Positions 20,462 to 29,912 of a stretch of 64,000 bases of DNA are shown in pieces; position 1 is the first letter of the stretch; each line of letters starts with the position of its first letter. The notes under the pieces were generated by a model. The model searched no databases and had not been told where the DNA came from. It was given only the letters and a program-made list of their open reading frames with translations. The stretch comes from Isochrysis galbana (Eukaryota; Haptophyta; Isochrysidales; Isochrysidaceae). The DNA lies in contig CM030933.1 in NCBI GenBank assembly GCA_018136815.1, positions 5,658,282 to 5,722,281 of the forward strand, written 5' to 3'. Position numbers and translations under genes: made by a program.

Positions 20462-21188
20462 TGACATGGACACTGATCGAGATGAACTAGCGTGGATGCA
20501 GATGCTTTCTGGCTGGATTTCAAGGGGAGGAGAGTGCACAACATGGTTCAATGGACTCGGCTGCTTTGTGGCACCGAGGACGGCGGGGAGTCTCGTTGGT
20601 CTTCGGTGGAGATGTGACGTGTGTGCGATTTGATTTTGGTCTTGTTTTTTTTTCACATCGGGCGTTTCATTGATTCGTTTTTTTTTCCTTTTTTTTTGGG
20701 GGGGGGTGGTTGCTTAGGGTCTGTGCGAAAACGTCTCACAGTAGAAAATGATGGATCTCCGGAGCGATCGCGGCCGTGGTGACTTCTTACTGGGTGTGCA
20801 TTTTGTCTCAAGGTGGGCAATGGGGCTCTCAAATTTGGTATGGCTCGCACTCGCGGACGGATCAACTGCCTCCATGTGCGGTTGTCCACAACACACACTT
20901 GCACCATGGGACGTGCCAGTGCAGTACAAGGAGGGCAAATCATACAGTCCACCACACTCGCGTCTCGTGGACTGATTGTGCCCGATGGGTACCACACCTT
21001 CTTGAAGTGCTCCTGTGGTACGTTGGAACCACAAACTGGAGCAATGTTTGCGATGGAGACCCCCCGCCGTCCTCGGTGCCACAAAGCAGCCGAGTCCATT
21101 GAACCATGTTGTGCACTCTCCTCCCCTTGAAATCCAGCCAGAAAGCATCTGCATCCACGCTAGTTCATCTCGATCAGTGTCCATGTCA
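20462..21188. repeat. Inverted repeat: two 127-bp arms around a 473-bp centre
   Basis: The left arm is 20462-20588 and the right arm 21062-21188. The right arm is the reverse complement of the left as far as I can read, beginning TGACATGGACACTGATCGAG and ending ACCGAGGACGGCGGGG. The centre carries T runs (20646-20698), a G run and short ORFs without recognised domains. The near-perfect arms imply a recent event. It could be a foldback element, an inverted duplication, or a source of hairpin RNA. Confidence 0.85.
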
Positions 21189-22216
21189 GACCAAAGTGCT
21201 GTGGGTGGTTGGAGGAAAGTGCGCTTTTAGAGTGGTTTTGTGCCCGCGTAGCGTTTTCGTACATAACGTTATCGAGTCGGTCAAAGGGAGTGGGTAGGGG
21301 GTAGGGGGCGGGGCGGGGGGGGGGGGGGGGGGGAGGGGAAGAAGTCACGTACGGTAAAGGGGAGTTGGAATGGGGGTGAACAAATATCTCACGCACGCCT
21401 TGTATCGACGAGGTGCGCGCTCCCTTCACCCCCGCGAGCTCTGTGCCGTGATCAACTCGAGAATCGCATTCCCTGTCTCGGCATCGAGCCAATCGACGGC
21501 TCGTCGGCCCGTGCCATCGAGGAGCTCTTTGTTGACGACCGACTCCGCGCGAATGGAGCGGCGGGGGGGGGGTGTCCTGCGCGGGTCCTCTGTCCGACCT
21601 CCCCTGATCCATAACCCCCCTTCCCCTCCCACAGCCCCCCCTCTACCCCATCATCCCACAGCCCCTCTACCCCATCCACCCCCAGCCCCCGCGCGCGATC
21701 CTCTCGCCTCTTTCCACCCCCCACCCCGCCCCGCCACCCGCGTCAAAAAACAAGCGCCCCCCCCCCAAAATAAAGCATCCCCTAAAAAAAAATCAAGCAC
21801 CCCCTAAAAAAAATGAAGCACCCCCAAAACAAAAGGCGCCCCCGTGTGCGTGCGAGCCTAAATTGTAACAATGGGGAACGCCCCCGGGCAAGGATGGCTC
21901 AACAGTGCAACAGCTTTTGATGGTTTGGCACTATTGCAATTGATTGATAGCTCTTACAAGAGCTATCAATAGTGATTTTAACTACTAATACTAATACTAA
22001 CACTACAAGTGTTTATAACTCTAAAACTAAGTAGTCAGTAGTAGTAGTAGAAGTAGTAGCGCCGTGAGTGTAAATGTAAGCAACAAACAATTAGCCGCAC
22101 CGGACACCGGACAAGCACGAAGGGAAACCTGCGCGTCGTGACGCAACGGTCGCTCTATTACACACTCACACTCACACACACACTCACATAGCCATGTAGC
22201 ATAGAGAATAGAGGAC
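21189..22216. other. Low-complexity intergenic stretch
   Basis: Contains a G run of about 18 near 21316-21333, C-rich CCACCCCCAGCCCC sequence (21600-21730), and an AAGCACCCCCTAAAAAAAAT repeat at 21773-21835 (about three units of 20-24 bp). Further on are trinucleotide (TAG)n at 22030-22055 and CACA repeats at 22160-22190. No gene is seen. Confidence 0.6.
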
Positions 22217-22560
22217 TTAGGACGCATTCTCAGAGTCAGAAACCTCATCTTCGGGCTCATCCGGGATCATGTCAAGCTCCCAAGGCAAAACGCTACTGCT
22301 GAACTCCTCGAGCTGGTCTTTCATGAGCAAATTGGTATGAGAGCGCACGAGCCGCTCGACAGTGCGCTGACCGAGCCTATTACGCTTCCTGGAATGAATC
22401 CACCCCTCAACGGACCAAGAATGCTCGCAGCCCGAGGCCGAACAGTTGATTGCCACAAGACGCATCACCGCCCATTGAAGATGAGGCCACGGGTGCATGT
22501 AGACTTTGGCCCACTTGTACGAGGCCATTGTCTTGGCGTACTCTGAGAAGGCGTATTGCT
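22217..22560 (-). pseudogene. hAT transposase C-terminal (dimerisation) fragment
   Basis: The minus-strand frame ending at 22217 encodes a hATC-like segment: LVAINCSASGCEHSWSVEGW, then IHSRKRNRLGQRTVERLVRS, then an acidic tail DEPEDEVSDSENAS. The S-x-x-C-E-x-x-W-S arrangement and following Arg/Leu helix are typical of hAT dimerisation domains. The catalytic part is missing: homology breaks near 22560, where the LINE sequence begins, so the LINE probably inserted into or beside this element. Confidence 0.75.
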
Positions 22561-23250
22561 TGTTCAGCCTCCTCATCCGTGTCGTCTAGGTACGCTTGAA
22601 CTAACTTCAAAAGATGGGTGGCCTCGCCTATTATACGTCTAGGCACAAAAACCACTTGTTCCTTTGAGATAATCGTATGGATCGTCCTCTTGAGTCTGTT
22701 GGCCAAGACTTTGGCGAGTATTTTGTAGTCCGTTTGGAGCAGCGTGATGGGCCTATAATTTCTCGGGTCCCTGGCGTCCCCATTTTTATATAGTAAGGTT
22801 ATGTCTCCCGAGCACGTATCTTCCGGTAGTGCCCCCGCTCGGTATGCCTCCTGAAACATGTCCATCAGTCGCGGTGCCACAAGCTTTTCGTAGCTTTGGT
22901 AGAACTCCATTGGTATGCCATCCGGCCCCGTGGATTTTCCTTTCGCCATTTGGCGTATTGCCCTAACAATTTCAGAGTAGTTGATAGGTTTGTCCAGAAA
23001 GGACCTATGACTCGTCGGTATTTGCCTCAGCCGTAGCTCTCGGAGGAGGGGTTCGGGGTCGTGCGACTCTTTGTCGCCGAAGAGCCACGCATAGTAGCTC
23101 CGCAGGGATGCCAGGATGGCGATATCCTCGGTAGCTATGTTGTTGGCATCCGGGGTCGGATGTGGGACGTCCCGGGCACATTTGAAATCGTAGGGTACAA
23201 AGCGGGACGCACGTACGACGTACGCATAGACAGCGAATTATTCGACTCGG
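22560..23250 (-). mobile_element. LINE (L1/Tx1-like) reverse transcriptase, N-terminal part
   Basis: Minus-strand translation gives a reverse transcriptase start: KGKSTGPDGIPMEFYQSYEK, then RNYRPITLLQTDYKILAKVL and RLKRTIHTIISKEQVVFVPR. Upstream sequence remains readable at least to 23150 (PTPDANNIATEDIAILASLR). These are RT blocks 0 to 2 of L1/Tx1-type LINEs. The frame shifts near 22570 and the catalytic YxDD block is absent on this strand. Compare 47541-48000, a sister copy with about 85 percent similar residues by eye. Confidence 0.85.
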
Positions 23251-23607
23251 AAGATGTTCGAAGAGTCGTATCACACCTATGGAAGAGCCACACGAATCCG
23301 GAGACTCCGGACGAAGATGTCGACGACGCCTGGGACAACGCCAAGAGGGCGGTACAAGTGGCTTAAACGAAGCGAATGTGCGACCATACTGGGAGTCCCG
23401 TTAGGAGGACCACAAGCCATGAAAGGTTTCTGGCGAAAACTAGCCGACAAAATAGAAAAAAAACCCAGCATATACGCACCCATCACTAGCAACCTATCTA
23501 TACATGGCAAAACAAAAGTAGCGAGACCATGCTGGACGACGAGGAGTGCGGCAGCCTCCATCATGTTGCGATTCAATAGCAACCAGCGTGACCGCACGTC
23601 GAAGTGA
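23250..23607 (+). mobile_element. LINE RT C-terminal part, inverted relative to its neighbour
   Basis: The plus strand reads ECATILGVPLGGPQAMKGFW, RKLADKIEKK and LSIHGKTKVARPCW. This is the region after the YxDD block in L1/Tx1 LINEs (ILGVPLG, FWRKLADKI, LSIHGK). It faces opposite to the RT N-terminal part at 22560-23250, and the two may be halves of one insertion. Both 3' end and zinc knuckle are missing. Confidence 0.7.
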
Positions 23608-24725
23608 TTGTATTGTGTGATTGTGTGTCCTATGTCCTATGTACATAGTAGTATTGTGTGAATGAAGGAGAAAGGAGAAAGAAGGAGCAACGACTACAAA
23701 GACATAGCCTCCTATCTCCTACTATGTATATATATACGATAGCGATAGCATATGCGGTGTGGCGCAGTAGGTATGGGTCTAAGCGCTATTAAGCGAGAGA
23801 TATATCCGGATATTTCATGAGATATTTGGGCCGATTTTCCGGATATATGGTGGATATTTCCAATGGATATTTGGGCGAGAAATCCTGGATATTTTGGCCT
23901 ACCCCTAACACTGGGGGTAGTCGCCGCGCTCGTAGCGGTGGTCGTCTTTGTCATCAGGACCGTGACCAAGCGATTATCCACAGCGAATGCAAACTTAGGA
24001 GACTCCCCCTCCCCCCCATGAGGCAATGGAAGAAACCGGAGGGAAAGGAGACCAAATGAAGAAGGCAAGCCACCTACTAGCTACTAGGGCGTAGCCGCCC
24101 GCGGGCAGGGACCCGCGGACGTATATCCAGCGTCGCTTGCGGCCGTCGTCGACGAACGCGAGCGCGCCCGCGAGGAAAGGCGCCATGTTGGCCGTTAGCC
24201 GTCAGGGCCTCCTTCGTAGAGTCTAGAGTCTAGAGTCGAGTTCGAGTGCTCGTGCAGAGCGTCTGCTGGTGCTGGGAAAGAAAGGGGTGTCGAGAGGCGG
24301 GGCCGGCGCGCCCGAGTCCACGGGGGGTGGCCGAGAGGGCGGCTGCGTCGAGGTAGGCGGGCGCGGGCACGGAGAGCATGCGAGCGGCTGAAGTAGGATC
24401 CATGGGTGTGCTGTGTGCTGTGTGCTGTGGTTAGAGAGAGAGGGGGAGAGGGGAGAGCTTGGGCGGCTTGGGGCGCGTGCGCGGCGGAGAAGGGAAGGGG
24501 AGCGTCCCCCCCGGGGGACGGGATGAGTTTTCTTTTCCCCTCCTCTCCTTCGGTCTAACTGCGCGCCCCCTCGCTGCTCCGTCGCCGTTCACTAGCGCAA
24601 ACTAAAGCCCGCTGGTCATATATTTCTCGTGAAAGCCTTCCCCCCAAACAGCTGAGGTGAAGCACCTGTTCCGGTGCTTCGGCCCGGCAGTAAAGAGTTA
24701 AAAGACTTGGCCCTGCCCGGCGTCG
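23608..24725. other. Intergenic; possible small exons, no firm gene
   Basis: Contains a degenerate array of GGATATTT words at 23800-23900. On the plus strand 23901-24019 encodes a transmembrane-like tail (LTLGVVAALVAVVVFVIRTV) with no upstream exon found. On the minus strand 24186-24080 reads MAPFLAGALAFVDDGRKRRW. Neither can be completed into a gene. A TGCTGTGTGCTGTG repeat is at 24407-24430. The last 250 bases are the promoter and leader of the TM2-DnaJ gene. Confidence 0.35.
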
Positions 24726-26122
24726 ATGGCCGAGGAGGGCGGCGGCCCGAGGCACCGCTCGGTCTCCCCTTCTAGCCGCCCGTCTACCGTGAGAAGGCCG
24801 CAGCTGCACAGCGGGTCACAGCTACTCGAGGGGTTGCAGGCAGCGGAGGCGCGTCTGGCGCGGCTGGAGGCCGAGCGCGAGGCGGCGCTTGCCGAGGTCA
24901 CCAAGCTGCGTGAGGCGGCCCTCGCACCAGCCAAGCAGAAGAGCGTGGCGACAGCGTACGCCCTCTGGTTGCTCTGCCCGCTCTGGCCTGCCTATGCCTT
25001 CTATCTGGGGCGCGACGTACACTGCTGGCTCTACACTATCTCCCTCAATGGATTCCTCGGGGTAGGCTGGATCATCGACGGGTTCTGCTTGCCGTGGTAT
25101 GTGGCAGACTACAATGCGTTGCCTGGATACAGTGCAAAGGCCAAGCAGCGGATGGAATCACGACTGAGTCTCGGCGTGGTCTTCAGCCCAGTGAGACTGA
25201 TCTTCACGTATGCGATGGCCTTCTGCTTTGGGTTCTTGGTAATATGCCTCCTTGAAAGCAAGACGCTAGACGAGGTGTTAGGAGAGAGCCAGGCACTCAA
25301 TGTGCGGGTGTTTGCCTCTTTGATAGCTGCGACGATGGGCGCGTCCCTTATGGACCGATGCGTTGCATCTGTGCGTACGAGGGTGCGTCCTCTAATGGTT
25401 TTGGGATTTGGAGCGTTGGTAGCATCGATACTTTTGAGCGGTGACTCGCTCAAGCCCGAGGACGGCCCGACCATGGTACTCAGTGTTTCCAGTTTCGGAA
25501 TTGTGGCTGGCTGTTCCCAGACGCGGCAATTTGATCTTTCCCGCTCTCCCTCACGGGGAACACCTTCAAGATTACTGCCCCGCATGTTGCTCCACGGCGG
25601 AGGAGTTTTGACGATGGCAGGACTTGCCGCGGCTGCCGTCCACCTGAGCGGTCATCAATTTCTTGAGGTGAGATGCTCAGCTCTTGTGCCCCATATGCAT
25701 GCCCTAAGCTAGATGTTACCGCCTCGACTTCTGCATATTTTATGCAGTGTGGCAGTTAATCTTGTGTAGAAAGTTCACACACCGGAACCTCCCATGAACT
25801 CCCCCAATCACTGGCGAGTCAGTCAGGCAACGCGTGGCAGGAGATCAAGGATGCCTTCGCCAACCGTTCCTTTTCGAGTATCTGGAGCGACTTTGTGGAG
25901 GCGATGCGCGATCCAGGTGCTGATGCTGCCAGTCTCCTCGGAATCAAGCGCGGCGCGAGTGCGGCGGAAATTCGCGCCGCACACCGACGTTTGGCCAGGC
26001 TGCATCATCCGGACAAGCAGTCGAGCGCGACGGAAGAGGAACACGGCGCTGCCGAGGAAATGATGCGTCGACTCAACAATGCGAAGGATGTGCTTCTCAG
26101 CGAGTTGAATAGCGAGGACTGA
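24726..26122 (+). CDS. TM2-domain DnaJ protein (DNAJC22-like)
   Basis: Two exons: 24726-25667 and 25823-26122. The intron is 155 nt (starts GTGAGA, ends GAGTCAG, phase 0), giving 413 residues. Residues 35-70 form a short coiled coil. Residues about 78-132 are a TM2 domain (YALWLLCPLWPAYAFYLGRD, then WIIDGFCLPWYV). Further membrane segments lie at about 150-180, 198-215, 222-240 and 292-310. The last 75 residues are a J domain, LLGIKRGASAAEIRAAHRRL with the HPD motif in LHHPDKQ, which stimulates Hsp70 ATPase. An N-terminal TM2, several membrane spans and a C-terminal J domain is the DNAJC22 plan. It is probably ER or endomembrane anchored with the J domain in the cytosol. The exon 2 start is chosen by phase; AG at 25822 is the only acceptor I found that keeps the frame. 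Confidence 0.85.
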
Positions 26123-27123
26123 GACAACGGGAGCTCTGGCAGCGGTGAACCAACTACAACGGGGTTGTCGGCGTGCTAGTCTTCGAGTATGTTAGGAGAG
26201 AATATCAAAGATGCGACCCACGACTGCGACGTTGGTAGACGACTATGTTCGTATAGATGTCCGCCCGAGTTTTCAACTTTTCGTTTCTTCCCCCCTGACC
26301 GTTAGGACGGTCAAACAGGGGCGATCAAATTATCAATAATGGTGGGGCTGCATCTTTAGAGCGTGGCGCGATGCCCTATACATAAACCTCTAAGGGGGGC
26401 CACCTGCCGCAAAGGAAATCTCCGCGACAAGAAATGGTGCGATTCGCGCGCGCCTCCCCTCTCCGCTCTCCTCCCCAGTCACGCGCGCTCTCGCTTTACC
26501 CGTAACGAATTTGCGGTCGCGCCCGCGGCGCCGAAATTCTCCGCCAACTGATTCATCACTTCCCAGCGGGACCACCAGCGGATCTTTGAGTACCCCTTCA
26601 TGGTGACGAGCGAACCATAGAGTGCGAGTGCGAGCCATTTGGGTGTGAGAGATCAGCGCCAGCCACGGTGTGAGAAAGTCTCCAAGAACAGCTAGCTCCA
26701 TATGCTCACCAACTAACTTTATAGTTGGTCGCCAAGGAGCGCGCCACCGCTCCCCACCTCTCCTTCGGGTCCTCCGCCGCGGGCGTCCCCCCAGCACCCA
26801 TGGAGCTGTCGCTGGCGAAGCGACCGCGCCCGCCCGCAGAGGCCGAGCAGGTGAGCGCGACCCCGGTCGCGCCGCACGGCCCGTGGCCCCGGCCACACCA
26901 GCCACACCAGCCATGCTGGCCCACCTCATGGTGGGCCACAAGCTGTGGAGGACAGAGAGCCAGCACCACTCCAGACGAACCACTCAACCACCAGGCATGC
27001 CTTATTTATGGTTTATGGCAGAGGCCTCTCCCACCCTGGGGACGACCGCGCTGCCCCGGCAGCGCGGCCCGAGACCGGGTGGCCCTCATGGGCACAAATC
27101 CAACATCAACATCCACATCGCAA
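26123..27123. other. Intergenic, no firm gene
   Basis: 3' flank of the DnaJ gene, then GC-rich sequence. Overlapping Pro/Arg-rich frames on both strands at 26390-27170 disagree with each other and show no domain. CCAACTAACTTTATAGTTGG at 26709-26728 is a near-perfect 20-bp palindrome. Confidence 0.4.
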
Positions 27124-27795
27124 TCAATGAAGACTGTGCACAACAATTCCAGGCAAAATACGGAATACGGTGAGCAAACTAACATCCGCATCCAAGGCGC
27201 AGACATAGCCGTACGCACCAAGATTGAATCGATCGAAGACAAGATCAATAAAAAAGGCACTTCGACGCAAGGCACTATACGACGCGCTCCAAGACGTAGC
27301 AGCACACTTGGTCATCGAAGCAGAAGGCCTAGCACAAGCATGTCAAATCACCCTGAGCACCATCGTCATGGCGATCGAAAGCACCGGCTTCACCTTCCTC
27401 AAAGGCAACCGCGAGCGCATGAAGCTCGAGGGAGAATCCGGAACCTTCGTGTCCAAGGTGGCCCACTCGGCCCGCTGGCACCTCTACATTACAGCGACGC
27501 AAGGGACCTTCCTCAACGGGAACTTTCCGCGCAAGCTGTTACTCTCGATCGACGGCAAGACGGTCCCCATCAACTACGCCATTCGGGCGTGTAAGCCTCT
27601 GCAAATGCCCCCCGCCTTACAATCGCAGCATAAACTCATGGTGCACGGCTCAATCAAAGGCTGCAAGGGCTGGCGCCCCGAGATGGCTCGCGGCCTCACG
27701 CCAATGCACCGCCTTTGCGAATGCGAGGCAGAAGCAGCCAAACGCAAACGCAGGGAACGCAACAAAGCTTGGAAAGCCACGCGCCACTCAGGAGC
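27124..27795 (+). CDS. Unassigned ORF, probably element-encoded
   Basis: An open frame with credible protein character, from about 27124 by in-frame reading (ATG-like start at 27224 in the computed frame) to the border of repeat A copy 3 near 27795. It contains a basic helical start (RSIKKALRRKALYDALQDVA), a mixed alpha/beta stretch (TQGTFLNGNFPRKLLLSIDG) and a basic end (AEAAKRKRRERNKAWKATRH). Beyond 27795 the frame runs on into repeat A and is not meaningful. I do not recognise the family. Position against a mobile repeat and the basic ends suggest an ORF1-like nucleic-acid-binding protein of an element. Start uncertain. Confidence 0.35.
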
Positions 27796-28085
27796 CGCCG
27801 AGAGATTAGCGTTTCTGGGCTCCTATTCACAAGTGCCCCCCCCCCCCTCTACGTTGTTTTTACCCGAAAGGGGTTTTCCCCCAGCGTGGACTCGAGGAGA
27901 GGACGTGCTGGGGTGCGCGGGGTCGGTGCGTGCACTGGGGGGAGGACGAATATCGGGGGGAGGGGGCGGTGCCCCCTCCCCCCGGTAGCACTCGGACACC
28001 TGGCTCGTCAGGCATGGCGGGATTCCGGGACGGAAAAGTTGTGTCCAATTAGCTAGTGGGGTTGGCTAGGATATAACATTAATTA
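27796..28085. repeat. Dispersed repeat A, copy 3 (right half)
   Basis: Begins at GAGAGATTAGCG and matches 14195-14474 closely, through TTTTTACCCGAAAGGGGTTT and GGCTCGTCAGGCATGGCGGG to the same end GGATATAACATTAATT. The left half present in copies 1 and 2 is missing, so this copy is truncated at its junction with the preceding ORF. Confidence 0.85.
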
Positions 28086-28401
28086 TTTTAATTATTTCAT
28101 GGTTCATGGTGGGCGAATACAAACGCATACAACGCGGTGTTTTTTTGCAGTACGTCGCGCGCGCGGCCGGCCGGAGTGTTAGATCTTATAGCTAGTGAGA
28201 GTAGCTCATTCAGCACTATCATTTAGTTGCCCCTCCCACCAATGTTCTATAGATGCGTCTTCTTCTCTAGCTTGTCCCTGTTGCATATCTTCCTAACCCT
28301 TTGCGGCTCTTACTATGTACGTGCATAGTGGGGACGTCATCCTTCTAGCAGATTAGCGCATAACGCTGATTGTACATGCAGTAACATATCAATCATTCGA
28401 A
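28086..28401. other. Intergenic, 3' flank of the SNARE gene
   Basis: AT-richer sequence between repeat A copy 3 and the end of the leftward syntaxin gene. Nothing coding is seen; part of it should be that gene's 3' untranslated region and polyadenylation region. Confidence 0.4.
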
Positions 28402-29486
28402 TCAAAAGCTAAAGACAGCCATCGTGAGAATGATGAGTACAATGGTCAACACGAAAATAGCGCAGAACTTGCCTCTGTCCTTGTTCTTTAACATTTTCTT
28501 CATCACAACCATCGCGGAACGCATCTGCGTGCCCGCGTCATCCACCTGCCGCGCAACGGCAACGTCAATGGGGGAAGATAGCAAAACAGTACGCCAACGA
28601 CCTTGAGCGCCGTGGTGCCGATGATGTCTCGCACCGATGCGCATAATTTTTGCACGGAAAGTCAACAGATGTCCATGCGCACACCTCGCGATCAAGATCG
28701 TCGATCAGCGTACCCTGCGTGCGCAGTTCCTGGTTTATTGTCCTTCCTGAGCAGCGAGAGGGTGACGAGGGGCTACCTCACGGCATAGACTCGGGGCACT
28801 ATTGCCATCAAGCTATCGAATTGCGAGCTGCGTACCCATCTCGCCGAGCCTGACCACGGCACCTGATAGCTGGCCTAGTTCCACATCCTGAAATCGCACC
28901 TGAAATGCGGCACACGTGTGAATGTGGAGGTGCGCATGTGAGTGTAGAATGCAGATGTCAGAACACGCACTCTCCGCGTTTTCTTGACAGCAAGGACAGA
29001 AGTGAGGCGGGTTGGGACTGCTTAGACGCGCACCTCTTCACGCTGTGTTATCAGCTCCTGCTGTAGCACCGCTTCTATTGGAGCGTCGCGGCGCGCGAGT
29101 GATGGCGTGGGCGCCGCATGGGCGTGCGCTCCATCGGAACGCAGGAGCTCCGCCCGATCCTTCTGGTCTTTGTTACCCTTTGCAGTTGACGGCACCGGTA
29201 CACTCTGCTCACGTCCCTCCACCTCGTCGCGCAGCTCACGACAGCTGCGCTGCGACGTGCTGAGGAAAGCGGCGCGCGCACGCGCGTCTGCTGGGCTTGG
29301 TGCAATCTCGACCATCTCCTCCAGGTCTGCAAGGTCGACTGCGACTTCGTCGAGGATGCGGCGCACCTCGACCGCCGCCGCCTCGCGCTCGGCTGCCGCC
29401 GCCTGGCGCCAGCGTAGGATGGCGGTGCCCGCGTCGGCGAGCTGGCGCTCGACTTCGGCGTGCACCACTGCGTAAGGGTCGCCCAT
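28402..29486 (-). CDS. Syntaxin-6-like Qc-SNARE, four exons
   Basis: Four coding blocks join into about 236 residues: 29486-29034, 28887 to about 28819, 28729-28685 and 28545-28402. Exon 1 starts MGDPYAVVHAEVERQLADAG, the syntaxin-6/10 N-terminal helix (DPY/F-x-V-V-x-x-E-V). Exons 2 to 4 spell the SNARE motif: LGQLSGAVVRLGEMGTQLAI, then ELRTQGTLIDDLDRE with the zero-layer Gln, then VDDAGTQMRSAMVVMKK. The C-terminal anchor is FCAIFVLTIVLIILTMAVF. Such proteins drive endosome to trans-Golgi fusion. Introns 1 and 3 are GT-AG and all acceptors are AG before G. The donor of exon 2 is not canonical: heptad register puts the junction after Ala-Ile at 28819, followed by CGATAG, with an in-frame TAG at 28815-28813. 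Retention would truncate the SNARE. Confidence 0.82.
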
Positions 29487-29912
29487 ACCGTCGTGAGCGC
29501 GTCGCGAACGCAGGCGCGCGCGGGGGTGGGTGGGGGGGGGCGGAGTGAAGGGGTGGAGTCTGAGGGAGCGCGCGCCGCCGCCGCCGCCGTTCGGCGCGTC
29601 CGCTCGAGTGCTCTGTTCTCCTTCACCCTCCTTTTTTTGTAAAACTGGGAGCGCAGTATCCAGCCCTTGCCCTTCCGACTCCTCCACTCGAGATCCTGCC
29701 GACCACCCCAGCCTCGCTACTTTACTCCCTACAATTTAAATGCAGTAGGCTCTAGAGTACTCTACTTTACTCTGGAGTAGAGTAGAGTAGAACCTGTTGG
29801 ACCCACTTTCACCTACCCTGTGCTCTAACTTCTAGAGTAGTGCGGGCGGGGTGATGGAACAAACTGGGTTTGTCTTTCGACGAGAGTCTTGTAACTGGCG
29901 GAGCAGACGCGC
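29487..29912. promoter_or_regulatory. Shared divergent promoter with 13-bp palindrome arms
   Basis: A 426-bp gap between two divergent starts (SNARE leftward, acidic repeat protein rightward). At 29760-29787 the arms CTCTACTTTACTC and GAGTAGAGTAGAG are inverted with one mismatch and a 2-bp spacer. Related TCTAGAGTA words occur at 29751 and 29831. This clustered palindrome is a plausible factor site; no factor can be named. Confidence 0.4.

Noticed and set aside
24246-24402. Minus-strand ATG frame starting MDPTSAARMLSVPAPAY
   Set aside because: Short, ends in stops, and could not be spliced in phase to the MAPFLAG-like frame at 24186.
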